From an uncultured Planctomycetaceae bacterium (GTDB lineage: Bacteria; Planctomycetota; Planctomycetia; Pirellulales; Thermoguttaceae), in the NCBI GenBank assembly GCA_946408825.1, contig CAMJTU010000011.1, positions 1-64,000 of the forward strand: DNA of 64,000 bases, read 5' to 3'. Shown here piece after piece: positions 12,869 to 21,870 of this stretch. The notes beneath the pieces were generated by a model, which had not been told where the DNA came from, did not search any database, and worked only from the letters and a program-made list of their open reading frames with translations. Within the stretch, counting starts at the first letter, position 1, and every line of letters begins with the position of its first letter. A program made the position numbers and the translations under genes.

Positions 12869-13618
12869 TCACTGGGCAATTCCTGCCGCGCGAGGTTTAG
12901 AAAAATACATGCATGAATGATTAGGACCTGGCAACACGTTCGACTCGTTTTCATACGTCGTTCCGGAAACAGCCCAATCTTCCGCTTCATCAGACAATCC
13001 ATTCAAAATCTTTTCAATTTTTTGGCGAAAATATTCAACGCCTTCTTTGTCTAGATTCGGAGGAACTGAAATATCGGCGCTCGGTATACAACGCACACGA
13101 GACCCTGGTCGCGGGACTGCATATCGATCCCAACTGTTAAAACGAAACGGACGATCGTATCCCACGCCCATTGCGACAAGAGGAATTTGCAAACGCGAAG
13201 CAAGAAAGACGCAACCCGGGGCTAAAACACGGCGAGGACCTCGAGGACCGTCAGGCGTAATAGTCAGATGAAAACGGTCGCTTTCCTCCTTACGCATCAT
13301 TTCGCGAAGCGCCTCGACGCCTCCGCGATTCGAAGAACCGCGGACACTAGCAAACCCGAGCATATGGGCGACGTCGTCAAGGACGTCTGCGTCACGATGC
13401 CGACTTAAAAGCATTGCCAGCCGACAGTGTTTGCGAAGATAAATAAAATATTGGATGTATTCATGCCAGAAAATATAAATTCTTCGTTTACCGTCGTTCG
13501 GATATGCAGGATCGATGATAGGGTCGTAGTATGCAACGCGAAAATCTAACGTCGAGGACAGAAGATGTATGGACGCAGAGGCCAAAGCCCCGAAAGCATG
13601 AGTTAATATTTTATTCAT
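12869..13618 (-). CDS. DUF374 lysophospholipid acyltransferase-like protein
   Basis: This is a member of the LPLAT/lauroyl-acyltransferase superfamily, probably acting on lipid A or phospholipid precursors at the inner membrane. The DUF374 landmarks are IFWHEYIQ near the N-terminus, LSRHRDADVL, the RGSSNRGGVEALREM block and ITPDGPRGPRR. The frame stays open upstream to 13762, but the ATG at 13618 gives a 249-residue protein that matches the family N-terminus. A GGAT stretch precedes it. The family role in lipid A acylation is inferred. No other lipid A gene is adjacent. Confidence 0.8.
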   Translation of the reverse strand: MNKILTHAFGALASASIHLLSSTLDFRVAYYDPIIDPAYPNDGKRRIYIFWHEYIQYFIYLRKHCRLAMLLSRHRDADVLDDVAHMLGFASVRGSSNRGGVEALREMMRKEESDRFHLTITPDGPRGPRRVLAPGCVFLASRLQIPLVAMGVGYDRPFRFNSWDRYAVPRPGSRVRCIPSADISVPPNLDKEGVEYFRQKIEKILNGLSDEAEDWAVSGTTYENESNVLPGPNHSCMYFSKPRAAGIAQ

Positions 13619-13823
13619 CGCTATCCGAATCGACCGGTATGAACGAGCAACTACTGATGAGAATCCAACTCCCTTCCAACGAAACGACAAAGTAATTCTA
13701 TCCCCAATAACCAAGAATACAAGGAATGGACACGCTCGTTTGCGCCTTGCTAAGCAAAACAAACCGTCAACAACAGCGCTCGCAAGAAAACAATCGTCTT
13801 AGCAAGATTCGGGGGAGAGAATA

Positions 13824-14813
13824 TTAACGTTTAGACGATTCGACCACGCCGTTTTTGTCGCTGTAAGCGACTAGATCGCCGCCGACTACAAAATCCTCCG
13901 CAGGCTCTTTATTAAGGATAGACAACTTACCTTCTGGCATGAAATCAAAATTCTCTTCGCCTAACCCCGGACCACGATGAGCCAACTTGTCGGCAGACGC
14001 TTCGAAATGAAACCCGTCAAAATCAGGATCCTTTAGTGTTTTTCCCAAGGAGTCCGGATCGTCAAACATTAACACGTCGGCGTCATAACGAGGGTTGACG
14101 TACGACGGAGCTCGTGGATCTGTCAGGTCAAGATCGGCAGCGAGTACTGACTCAAAATCGGCAGCTGTTGCATTTGGGGAACATAGACGGGCGTTCTGAA
14201 CTAAATCCGTACGAAGTTGTTCACGATATCGTAGCTCGTTGTAAACAAAAAAGCCAAGCCCTGCGAGAGCGATAGAAACAGCAAAGAAGAAAAATCGATC
14301 TTTCCTTTTCTCAGGCGCAGGCTTTTCGGGCGCTTGTGCTCGACTCGTCGTGACAGGCGTCGTTTCGACACTTGGATCAAGAGGGCGCAATTGAACGCCA
14401 CGGTCTTCAAGTTCTGACTTCTTAGACAACGAACTCGCATTCGTCGACGTCTTTGAAGCAGCTGGCTCCGGGGTCGGCGAAGAAAGAGTCAGAAACCCGT
14501 CGGGATAAAAGAGGTCTTCGCGAGATTTTGAAGGCTCAGGCGGTCGATTACGTCTCGCTGCATCCACCGTAGAAAAGTGTGCAGAAGAATTCACGTCACG
14601 TGAGGGAACAAACAACGCGCCCCCACTCGGCGACGCGTCGCCGCCTTGTTGGACGCGTGACTGAGCAAAAAGCTTGAGGTCCACGCCTAAGGACAAAACT
14701 ACAAACAGTAGGCAGACAAACAAGAGACGCTCAGACGCCAGAAACGTATAAAACACCGACACAGGCGCTTTCTTACACGCAATCCTCTCGTCGTCAATGA
14801 ATCTGGTCTTCAT
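13824..14813 (-). CDS. Unknown membrane protein with a Pro/Ser/Thr-rich linker
   Basis: I do not recognise this 329-residue protein. It begins with a hydrophobic segment (residues ~28-50, ending LFAQ) that looks like a signal peptide or anchor. A low-complexity Pro/Ser/Thr/Lys linker (about 52-172) follows, then a clear transmembrane helix (174-191, starting FFFFAVSIALAG). The acidic C-terminal part of about 135 residues is rich in Asp and Phe. If residue 50 is a cleavage site, the linker is periplasmic and the acidic domain cytoplasmic. The start is the ATG at 14813, with a poor ribosome-binding site. It is the first gene of a minus-strand group leading into the DUF374 gene 205 bases downstream. 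Confidence 0.7.
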   Translation of the reverse strand: MKTRFIDDERIACKKAPVSVFYTFLASERLLFVCLLFVVLSLGVDLKLFAQSRVQQGGDASPSGGALFVPSRDVNSSAHFSTVDAARRNRPPEPSKSREDLFYPDGFLTLSSPTPEPAASKTSTNASSLSKKSELEDRGVQLRPLDPSVETTPVTTSRAQAPEKPAPEKRKDRFFFFAVSIALAGLGFFVYNELRYREQLRTDLVQNARLCSPNATAADFESVLAADLDLTDPRAPSYVNPRYDADVLMFDDPDSLGKTLKDPDFDGFHFEASADKLAHRGPGLGEENFDFMPEGKLSILNKEPAEDFVVGGDLVAYSDKNGVVESSKR

Positions 14814-15045
14814 GTGGGTCGCTCTTATGATTGACAGCTTAGGGAGTCAGCCTGCCAAAACCACAGTCTACCCCCGACAGAATAATCTCACAAATATTAT
14901 AGAATGAATTCTCGTCCCCTACAACAATCGACCAACAACAATTAGGCAAATAACCGACGTCTCCAACCCGCAAAACCATACCTTCAAACAAGAGGAAGAA
15001 CCACAGAACACAAGAAAAGTCAGTAAAAAAGAATATGAAAAATAG

Positions 15046-15413
15046 AAACGTCGGATTATAAGCCGGATTCTGTCCTCATAAACGAGTAACGGTCATTTAT
15101 CTTGACGACTAGTCGCCTAATCGTTCCAGCGGTTTACCTGCGTTTTCAAGACGGATCGCCTTTCGTTTGCAAACAACAAACGCAACGCGTTTTAACCTTG
15201 CTCCCAACGGGGCTTGCCATGCCGTTTCAGTCGCCTGAAACGCGGTGAGCTCTTACCTCGCCGTTTCACCCTTACCCTTGATAAATCAAAGGCGGTTTAC
15301 TTTCTGTTGCGCTTTCCCTAGTCTTGCGACTGGCGGACGTTATCCGCCGTTGTATCCTACGGAGTCCGGACTTTCCTCAAAGGGTTTCCTTTGCGACCGT
15401 TCATCCGACGTTC
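15046..15413 (-). ncRNA. rnpB: RNase P RNA (bacterial type A)
   Basis: This is the catalytic RNA of RNase P, which trims the 5' ends of tRNA precursors. On the minus strand it carries the conserved 5' core GAGGAAAGTCCGGACTCC and the 3' core ACAGAATCCGGCTTATAA. The segment complementary to TTGCTCCCAACGGGGCTTGCC, typical of the conserved pairing regions, lies between them. The ends are set by a perfect 10-bp P1 helix between 15403-15412 and 15047-15056. Length is about 368 bases, normal for the family. A promoter lies directly upstream. Confidence 0.95.
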
Positions 15414-15420
15414 GGTCAGA

Positions 15421-15447
15421 ATTATATTGAGCATCCACAAAAGTCAA
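15421..15447 (-). promoter_or_regulatory. Promoter of rnpB
   Basis: On the minus strand TTGACT (15442-15447) and a perfect TATAAT (15421-15426) are 15 bases apart. The predicted start, 6-8 bases downstream, falls at the P1 helix of RNase P RNA. The spacing is short but the position is convincing. Confidence 0.65.
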
Positions 15448-15482
15448 CCGCCCTAAATGGCATGCTCTATATGAAACAAGGC

Positions 15483-15504
15483 GGACGACCTTTGCAGGTC
15501 GTCC
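15483..15504 (-). terminator. Hairpin after the cysteine-rich protein gene
   Basis: A perfect 9-bp stem (GGACGACCT with AGGTCGTCC) with a 4-base loop lies 65 bases after the stop codon and before the rnpB promoter. Only a weak T-rich stretch follows on the minus strand. It shares the GACGAC/GTCGTC core seen in other terminators here. Confidence 0.5.
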
Positions 15505-15568
15505 ACCTCCGTACTCGGGCGACAAGTAACGTCAGCCCGAAGAACTACTCTTTCTTCCAAGTCGAAAC

Positions 15569-16186
15569 TCAGTTGCAACCAACAACCGCAGGGGCGGTAG
15601 CAGGAGCGCAAGGCGCGGGAGCAACTTCAACGGGCGCACAAGCGGCACAGGTTCCACAGGATCCACAGGAAACATCGAGGTAGGCAGGCTTGAAAAAGCC
15701 GCAATCTTCAGACGGCGTAGTGACGTCGGCCAACGCGCTAAACGCGCCGTGAACAAGCTTCAGCGCGCCGTTGATCGGACGATGAACGGCATTGTAGAGG
15801 CACGGAGCAAGGTAAGGGAACATCGGCCCGCAGCACGCAGGAGCCGCAATGTCGCAGGAAGAACAACTCGGAGCTTCAAGGGCGCAACTCGGAATACGAG
15901 TCTTAACAATCGGTCCACAAGTCGGAGGCGCAACGGCTTCCGGCGCGGAACAAGGAGCACAACTCGGAGTAATCGTAACAGAGGAGATGCACGGACGGCA
16001 AGCAAGCAACGAGCGGAGACCGCCGAAAAGCTCGCACGAAGAACCAGTGCAAGAGGCGCAGGGCGCGCAACTAGCGCATGACGTTTCGGCAGCAGCGGCG
16101 CATGGCGCACAATCCTGCGCGAAAGCGTTAGCGGAAGCAAAGACAGCCGCGATGGCGACTAGACATGCAGTCAAACGAATTTTCAT
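15569..16186 (-). CDS. Small secreted cysteine-rich protein of unknown function
   Basis: I do not recognise a family. The protein is 205 residues with a clean signal peptide (MKIRLTACLVAIAAVFASANAFAQ, cut after A23). The mature chain has 25 cysteines in about 180 residues, many as CxxC pairs (CAPC, CASC, CRPC, CSSC, CGTC), amid Ala and Pro. Such a composition suggests a disulfide-linked envelope or coat component, or a metal binder, but that is inference. The ATG at 16186 is preceded by AAAAGGAG at good spacing, one of the best ribosome-binding sites in the window, which suggests strong expression. The frame is open upstream to 16300, but that extension lacks a signal. It stands alone, with rnpB downstream and a gene-poor stretch upstream. 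Confidence 0.8.
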   Translation of the reverse strand: MKIRLTACLVAIAAVFASANAFAQDCAPCAAAAETSCASCAPCASCTGSSCELFGGLRSLLACRPCISSVTITPSCAPCSAPEAVAPPTCGPIVKTRIPSCALEAPSCSSCDIAAPACCGPMFPYLAPCLYNAVHRPINGALKLVHGAFSALADVTTPSEDCGFFKPAYLDVSCGSCGTCAACAPVEVAPAPCAPATAPAVVGCN

Positions 16187-17665
16187 TGTAGGTAAACTCC
16201 TTTTAAACCCGGATATCAAACAATCAATCAGCCGCTTCCTCGCGTCACTCCATTTCGAAGGCATTGAGACCCTTCCATACCTGCCACACCCGTAATTCAC
16301 GTATCGTTGAAAAACGTTGTGCGGTTATAAAAGGATTCAATAACGCGACCAATCGTGAGGCAGGATTGCTTGACGAAATTATTGACAATCTTGAACGACA
16401 AAATCGTCTAACTCGACTTTTGACCCTTGGAAAGGGGATTCTAAAGACGACAGAACCCTCCCGCCCAAAAGCCTTTCTTTTATCGTCTCTCCTCGACGTA
16501 GCCTTTAAAAAATTTCATACAAACGTCCCGGAAAAACAACCTAGAAGACGCTGCGCTCCCCGAGAGGAGTCTGTAAGCGCAACGATCCTCAAGGCAGTAC
16601 TAGTATCGGAAAGCACATTTTCGGGACTTCACAAAAAGGCGGGTTTTCCTCATAAGGAGGCTCACAAGATTCAACGATAATCCCTGATAATCGGTAAATA
16701 CGTTACATCTTAACAAGAGTTCAGACTAACCTATATATCGTTGCAATCTCCTGATTTGCTACAACACGCCTCAGTTGAACCAGTTAGGATCTGAAACTCG
16801 TTTTGACTCATCTCGTGACTGACATTATTCACAAAGGGCACAATAACGAATCCCCTTCAAGACAGTCAAACAATAATCAAAACAAGAAGTAGCTTAAACG
16901 AATCCCTTTGCCGCCGACGGCAACCCAGATTTTATCAATCAAATCTGGGGCTCGTTTTCCCCACCCCTCGTCAAAACCCTATAAAAAGATCGGTCGTCAA
17001 AATAGAAACAACTTGAAGAAACCTCTCCTTTAAACGGATCAGTAATTCTGTGCTTTCCCACTTTTTCTTTAAAACCGTTTTAATAATCTCGATCGTTTCC
17101 GTAACTTAAGAAGAGTTGCAAAATCGACTGTATTCGTTGAAGCACGTCTGCATATAGCGTCGATCCATGGTGCGGAGCGGGATATATCGCCGTGAATTCA
17201 ATCAGAAGAGGATACGAAGTTTACTTCACCTCGCATAAAAACGAGTTTCAATAGAAATATCGTAAAAAGAAAAAAACGGCGAAATAATCCGCAGGTTGAG
17301 CGAACAACAACCGTACCAATTTCAAGGAATGGCAGAGATATGCTTGGTCCTGCTCTGGGAGCATGCCGTCTCCAGTTCGTTGTAATCGGAGAAAAACGAG
17401 TGTTGCGCTCAAAGTCATATGGAAACGGATAGAAACGTCAAAGACGGACATTACGATTTTCGTAAGTTCGCGTCAAACATTTTGAGACGAACCTTTTTGG
17501 GTAGCTACTCTACTGTTGCCTTGATGTTTCTCCCCCGACAGTTTCACCAGGAGGGTGACTGGAAAGGACTTCCATTCGATCTTTCGGAATGCGCGCAAGC
17601 GTTTGGGCAGGAAGCTCACGCCGAAACGATCGACGAGCCGACGACGTATGTCGTTTGGTGAAAAC
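16187..17665. other. Gene-poor stretch between the cysteine-rich protein and the ctpA-like gene
   Basis: About 1.5 kb without a convincing gene. An open plus-strand frame (16264-16680) has only a TTG start and no recognisable family. A hairpin at 16924-16949 (CCCAGATTT with AAATCTGGG, 8-base loop, then GCTCGTTTTCC) could be a terminator, but no gene precedes it. The rest has frequent stops. Confidence 0.45.
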
Positions 17666-19606
17666 ATGTTTAAATTCCTCCAAATCACAGCTGGCGTTCT
17701 CGTCGCGTTCTTAGCGTTTGGAACAACGACGGGCAACGCTTCAGAGACTAGGAAATCCGATTGGATTCCGACAGCAACGTTCAATCAGCCACGGTCGAGC
17801 GCTTCTGATGGTCAGTCAAAGACAAGAGAAATTCCTCCGTCACTTCGGACTCTTACGCCGTCGCAGTCGGCAAGCGCTCGAACTGAACGAGCGTTGCCGC
17901 TGAAGGACTCGTGGAGTGAGGAAGACGCCGAAGAGATCGGACAAATACTCGACGAAGGCGACGCGCTGATGGCACAGCGCAATTGGTTTGAAGCCAAGAA
18001 ATTATATGAAAACGGGCTACGGCGTTACCCCAGTAGTCAAGCCCTTCAGGAAAAATTTGCCCAAACTAGAAGACGTCAGGAAATCGAGATACGTTATCAG
18101 GATCATGCTTTCGTTTCATTGACTTCGGCGTCGTCTATAAACGACGTTCTCACAGTGTTCGACGAGGTCTTTCTCGACATTGAGAAATATCATGTAGATC
18201 GTCCGTCATACACAACGTTGTTTTCTTTTGGAATTGCGGGTGTATCTGAAGCGCTTTCCGAAAATGCGTTCTATATCCAAAATGGAATTCCAGAAGAATC
18301 ACGTCGGAAAGCTTTGAAAACTATCGACACTTTATGTGAAAAAACGGAGAGTATCCAGTTTTCGACGAAGGATGAAGTGCGACGCGTGATATTATGGGTG
18401 GCAAGACAACTCAAAAATTTCGCTGACATTCCCGAAACTGCAACAATTTCGGAGTTCCTCTGCTCTGCAATTTCTTCACTGGACGCGTATTCTTCTCCAC
18501 TTACGCCGTCACAGGTCGAAGACGTTTTTTCTCTTATTGACGGACGATTTGTTGGTCTAGGCGTCGAACTCAAAACTGACGCGCCGACGAAAATAGTCCG
18601 TGTCATCCCTGGTAGTCCTGCAGAAGAAACGGGAATAGTTGTCGGAGATGAAATAATTTCGATCGATGGAAGCGCTACGGCGGGACTTACAGGCGCAGAG
18701 ATAGGCGAGCTTCTTCAAGGATATGAGGGCGAGGAGGCGGCGTTGGTCTTACGTTCGACCGATTCAAAAATTCGTAAAGTTACCGTAGTTCGACGGCCTA
18801 TTAATGTGCCAAGCGTCGAGCATGTCCACGTCTTAGACTCGCCCGGGTCAATTGGATATGTGAAAATATCGTGTTTCCAAAAAACGACGGCAAACGAACT
18901 ATTGGCGGCGGTCGACCTATTGTCAAAATCACAAATCAAAAGTCTCGTCGTCGATCTCCGTCAGAACCCAGGCGGACTTCTTCAAGAAGCAATTAATGTT
19001 TCTGATCTTTTTTTAGATTCCGGTACAATCGTTCAAACCCAGGGTCGCAATGGTTTTCACTCATTCCAAGCGAACGAGAAAACAGTCTTTACGTTGCCGC
19101 TAGTTCTGCTCGTCGATTCTAACAGCGCAAGCGCTGCTGAAATCTTCGCCGGCGCAATGCAGGAAAATGGACGTGCCGTCGTCATTGGCACGCAAAGCTA
19201 CGGCAAAGGAACGGTTCAAGCGATTGTGCAACTTAGCGACGATACGACAAACGTCAAACCGATTGCGGGATTAAGATTGACAACCGAAAAATTTTATTCT
19301 CCACAGGGGCGTGCCTATGCGGGAATTGGGGTCGTGCCAGACGTCGCCGTTCCCGACTCGTCAGAAGCTTCAAGTCGTCTTGCGGAAACTCAACCTCCCT
19401 ACGCTGATCAGGCGCAGGAAAAACCGGATTACGGATACCTTCCCGCTGTTGCGACGAAGAACATTTCAGAACTAGATAGTGATAAAGTCCTGTCAACAGC
19501 CGTGCGTGAAGCGCTTAAACTCGAACGCTTACGATTGCCTTCAAACACGGAAAAATCTCAAGATAAATCATATCAACGGTTCTCGCCAAACGCAGTCGCG
19601 TTGTAA
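17666..19606 (+). CDS. ctpA: Exported S41 C-terminal processing protease with PDZ domain
   Basis: This is a serine protease of the tail-specific/CtpA family, which trims or degrades envelope proteins from their C-termini. It has a signal peptide (MFKFLQITAGVLVAFLAF), then a TPR-like helical segment (ALMAQRNWFEAKKLYENGL), a helical region, and a PDZ domain (VIPGSPAEETGIVVGDEIISIDG). The protease core follows, with the catalytic serine in NSASAAEIFAGA (S489) and lysine in YGKGTVQ (K514). The Ser-Lys spacing of 25 matches E. coli Prc. From the ATG at 17666 it is 646 residues. The frame is open up to 17555, but only this start gives a signal peptide, and GGTGA lies upstream. A strong terminator follows. 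Confidence 0.9.
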   Translation: MFKFLQITAGVLVAFLAFGTTTGNASETRKSDWIPTATFNQPRSSASDGQSKTREIPPSLRTLTPSQSASARTERALPLKDSWSEEDAEEIGQILDEGDALMAQRNWFEAKKLYENGLRRYPSSQALQEKFAQTRRRQEIEIRYQDHAFVSLTSASSINDVLTVFDEVFLDIEKYHVDRPSYTTLFSFGIAGVSEALSENAFYIQNGIPEESRRKALKTIDTLCEKTESIQFSTKDEVRRVILWVARQLKNFADIPETATISEFLCSAISSLDAYSSPLTPSQVEDVFSLIDGRFVGLGVELKTDAPTKIVRVIPGSPAEETGIVVGDEIISIDGSATAGLTGAEIGELLQGYEGEEAALVLRSTDSKIRKVTVVRRPINVPSVEHVHVLDSPGSIGYVKISCFQKTTANELLAAVDLLSKSQIKSLVVDLRQNPGGLLQEAINVSDLFLDSGTIVQTQGRNGFHSFQANEKTVFTLPLVLLVDSNSASAAEIFAGAMQENGRAVVIGTQSYGKGTVQAIVQLSDDTTNVKPIAGLRLTTEKFYSPQGRAYAGIGVVPDVAVPDSSEASSRLAETQPPYADQAQEKPDYGYLPAVATKNISELDSDKVLSTAVREALKLERLRLPSNTEKSQDKSYQRFSPNAVAL

Positions 19607-19637
19607 CGTTAAACAGCTAAGTTAGTTCTGCGAACAG

Positions 19638-19673
19638 AGCAGTCGTCGCCGTTTGAGCGACGACTGCTTTTTT
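19638..19673 (+). terminator. Strong Rho-independent terminator after ctpA
   Basis: A 12-bp perfect stem (AGCAGTCGTCGC, 19638-19649, with 19657-19668), a 7-base loop and a run of six or more T follow the ctpA stop by 32 bases. Confidence 0.9.
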
Positions 19674-20434
19674 GGTATGACGGACGTTGCCAGTATTTTG
19701 CTGCAAGTTCCCAGAACGTGATTGGCGACGAATCCGACGGCAACTCGCAATTCCTATATAGCGAGGTATCGGAAAAAAATAACAGTGAAATCGTCGAAAG
19801 CGGCGTTAAGCGAATAAGACGGTATGAGCGTCAAAGAATAAAAGACTATCGTAACGTCAGCACGTAAATCAGAAGCTAGACGAGGAGAGATTCGTGTTTT
19901 ATCTCGGACTCATATACCACCCTACTGACGGTAGTAACAGCAAACAACAAGGCGCCGACGAAAATTCTAGTAAACGCGTTTGGAGATGAATAACGTTTAG
20001 TGATTGAATTTGATCGTATGATCAAGAGGCTACCCTCTGTGCTACGCGCCTGACGACAAAAAGAGCAAGACGTTGGCAAGCAAATACTTCACCACTAACA
20101 TCATATTGTTTTGGGAACGAAAAGAAGAGAACCCACAAAAGCGCTACGACGCCTACTAGAGATGGCCAATTCTTGACCTTAAGAGAACAAAAGTCACTCA
20201 GATTTACTTCATTTGTTCGCTATAACCATTATAATTCGCGGACACAAAGAACTTCCGCAATCTCTTTAATTATTACAGATAGACGTCTGAAACAGTGAAA
20301 AGAGTCAGGGAATTGAGAGCTATCGATAATCACTTGCCTAAGTAATAACAATATCGAATAGGAACAATCAGTCTTGTGTTTATCATCGCAAAGCGCTAAC
20401 ATCCGCGAAGCAAGGAAAAACAGCGGAGCGTTAT
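19674..20434. other. Intergenic stretch before the LptF/LptG-like gene
   Basis: About 760 bases in which I see no gene. A TATAAT lies at the end of an AT-rich segment near 20228 without a clear -35 box. Stops are frequent on both strands. Confidence 0.4.
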
Positions 20435-21625
20435 ATGAAGATATACTCTCGGTATATTCTATTTCGAGCCTTAAAATGGTTCGTTTTCATGCAATTTCTT
20501 TCTATTTCGATAGTACTTTTCTTTCCCATTATCCAATCTGTCGCCAGTGGTCTCCCTTTAAGCGTCACACTTGCTATACTTCCTCATTTTCTTCCTCAGG
20601 AGATTGCAAACAGCGCGCCTATAGCAACAGTCACCGCAATATGTTTTACGTTCCTTCCGATGGCACAACAGGGTGAAATTACTGCTTTCAAAGTTATAGG
20701 CGTGCCTCTTTGGCGAATTTTAATCCCAATCTACTTGGCTCTTATCGGACTAAGTATTGTTAACGTAAAAATCAATGATATTTCAAATTCAACGGCTCGC
20801 GAGAAAAGGAATCAAACAATTCTTAATCAGTTTGAAAAAATCGTTCTTTCACAGCTCAAAAAAGAAAAAAGCTATTCTGAACCTAATTCGACCTTTACAC
20901 TAGACGTCGCAGACGTTACTGAAGACGGAACTCTAATTCATCCTTCGTTTCAGATCAAAAAAAAGGACGTCAACGGCGTTGCTGAAAGAGCTAGTCTTAA
21001 CGTGGTTTTTAGAGGCGAAACGCCTTTCATTGTCGTCGATTTCTTCAATTCTGAGGCTACTGAACGAAATAACGAGTTTATTTTTCCAAAAGAATTCCAT
21101 CAGGAAATCCCCTTAGAGGAAATTTACAATAAAAAAAGCCGAGTCGACCCCAAAGCATCCGAGGTGACATATGCCATTAAAAACCTCGAAGCAGAAAGCG
21201 ACGCATACCACCGTCAAATGGCTGCAAAAGCAAGCTTTGCCCTTTTGTGTGGCAACGTTGATGAAGCGTCTAAACAGGAATGGCATGACCTTCGAGGACG
21301 TGAAAAGGGATTTCAGAAAAGATATAATCAGTACAAAATTGTCGAACCGAGAAATTGGGCTTACGGTTTCTCATATTTCTTTGTCGCTTGGGCGAGCATC
21401 CCTTTAGCTATCTTTTATCCTAGAATAATAATACGGGTAAGAAACTTTAAGTACGAATTGCCGTCTTCTCCTGTCATAATCTTCGCCGTCATCATCATCT
21501 TCTGGGGATCTTGGGGAATCTTCTATACAGGAGCCAAAAAAGGCGATTTTCCGTCCTATTTTGTTTGGATCGGCGACGTCATTCTAGGCATAATAGGGGC
21601 CTTCTACCTAAGAAAAATTCATTGA
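20435..21625 (+). CDS. LptF/LptG family lipopolysaccharide export permease
   Basis: This is an inner-membrane permease of the LptBFG ABC exporter, which pulls LPS (or a related lipid) out of the membrane. The 396-residue protein has the family layout. N-terminal membrane segments come first (about 14-34 and 45-75, then a third near 90-115 after the coupling stretch EITAFKVIGVP). A large soluble periplasmic domain follows, and three C-terminal helices close it (about 310-330, 340-360 and 372-392). The start ATG at 20435 has GCGGAG 7-12 bases upstream. Normally lptF and lptG are adjacent, but only one is here and no lptB is near. I cannot decide between F and G. Confidence 0.83.
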   Translation: MKIYSRYILFRALKWFVFMQFLSISIVLFFPIIQSVASGLPLSVTLAILPHFLPQEIANSAPIATVTAICFTFLPMAQQGEITAFKVIGVPLWRILIPIYLALIGLSIVNVKINDISNSTAREKRNQTILNQFEKIVLSQLKKEKSYSEPNSTFTLDVADVTEDGTLIHPSFQIKKKDVNGVAERASLNVVFRGETPFIVVDFFNSEATERNNEFIFPKEFHQEIPLEEIYNKKSRVDPKASEVTYAIKNLEAESDAYHRQMAAKASFALLCGNVDEASKQEWHDLRGREKGFQKRYNQYKIVEPRNWAYGFSYFFVAWASIPLAIFYPRIIIRVRNFKYELPSSPVIIFAVIIIFWGSWGIFYTGAKKGDFPSYFVWIGDVILGIIGAFYLRKIH

Positions 21626-21870
21626 TCGACCGAGTGCAGGTCCATCCCAAAAAGCAAAACCACATGACAGAATCAATAACCTACTTCTCTTTCTCTAGAA
21701 TCGCTGTGGTTCGCATTATTCCTGCCAAATGCCATGATTAGCGTCAAAAGTTCTTTTTATTTTCGTCTCACACGCCATCAAATGTACGAGAAACAACTGA
21801 ACGCCAAGGATACGCTCGTCGTTGGAATTCTCCAGAACCTCGCAGGGTCGCCAACCGTTGCAACAAACGC

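Noticed and set aside
15749..16140. Two Arg- or Leu-rich frames overlapping the cysteine-rich gene
   Set aside because: They are shadows caused by the biased composition of the real gene, whose ribosome-binding site and signal peptide are clear.
16264..16680. Plus-strand open frame of 138 codons
   Set aside because: It has only a TTG start, no ribosome-binding site and no family I can recognise. A faint resemblance to the linker of a histidine kinase was too weak to keep.
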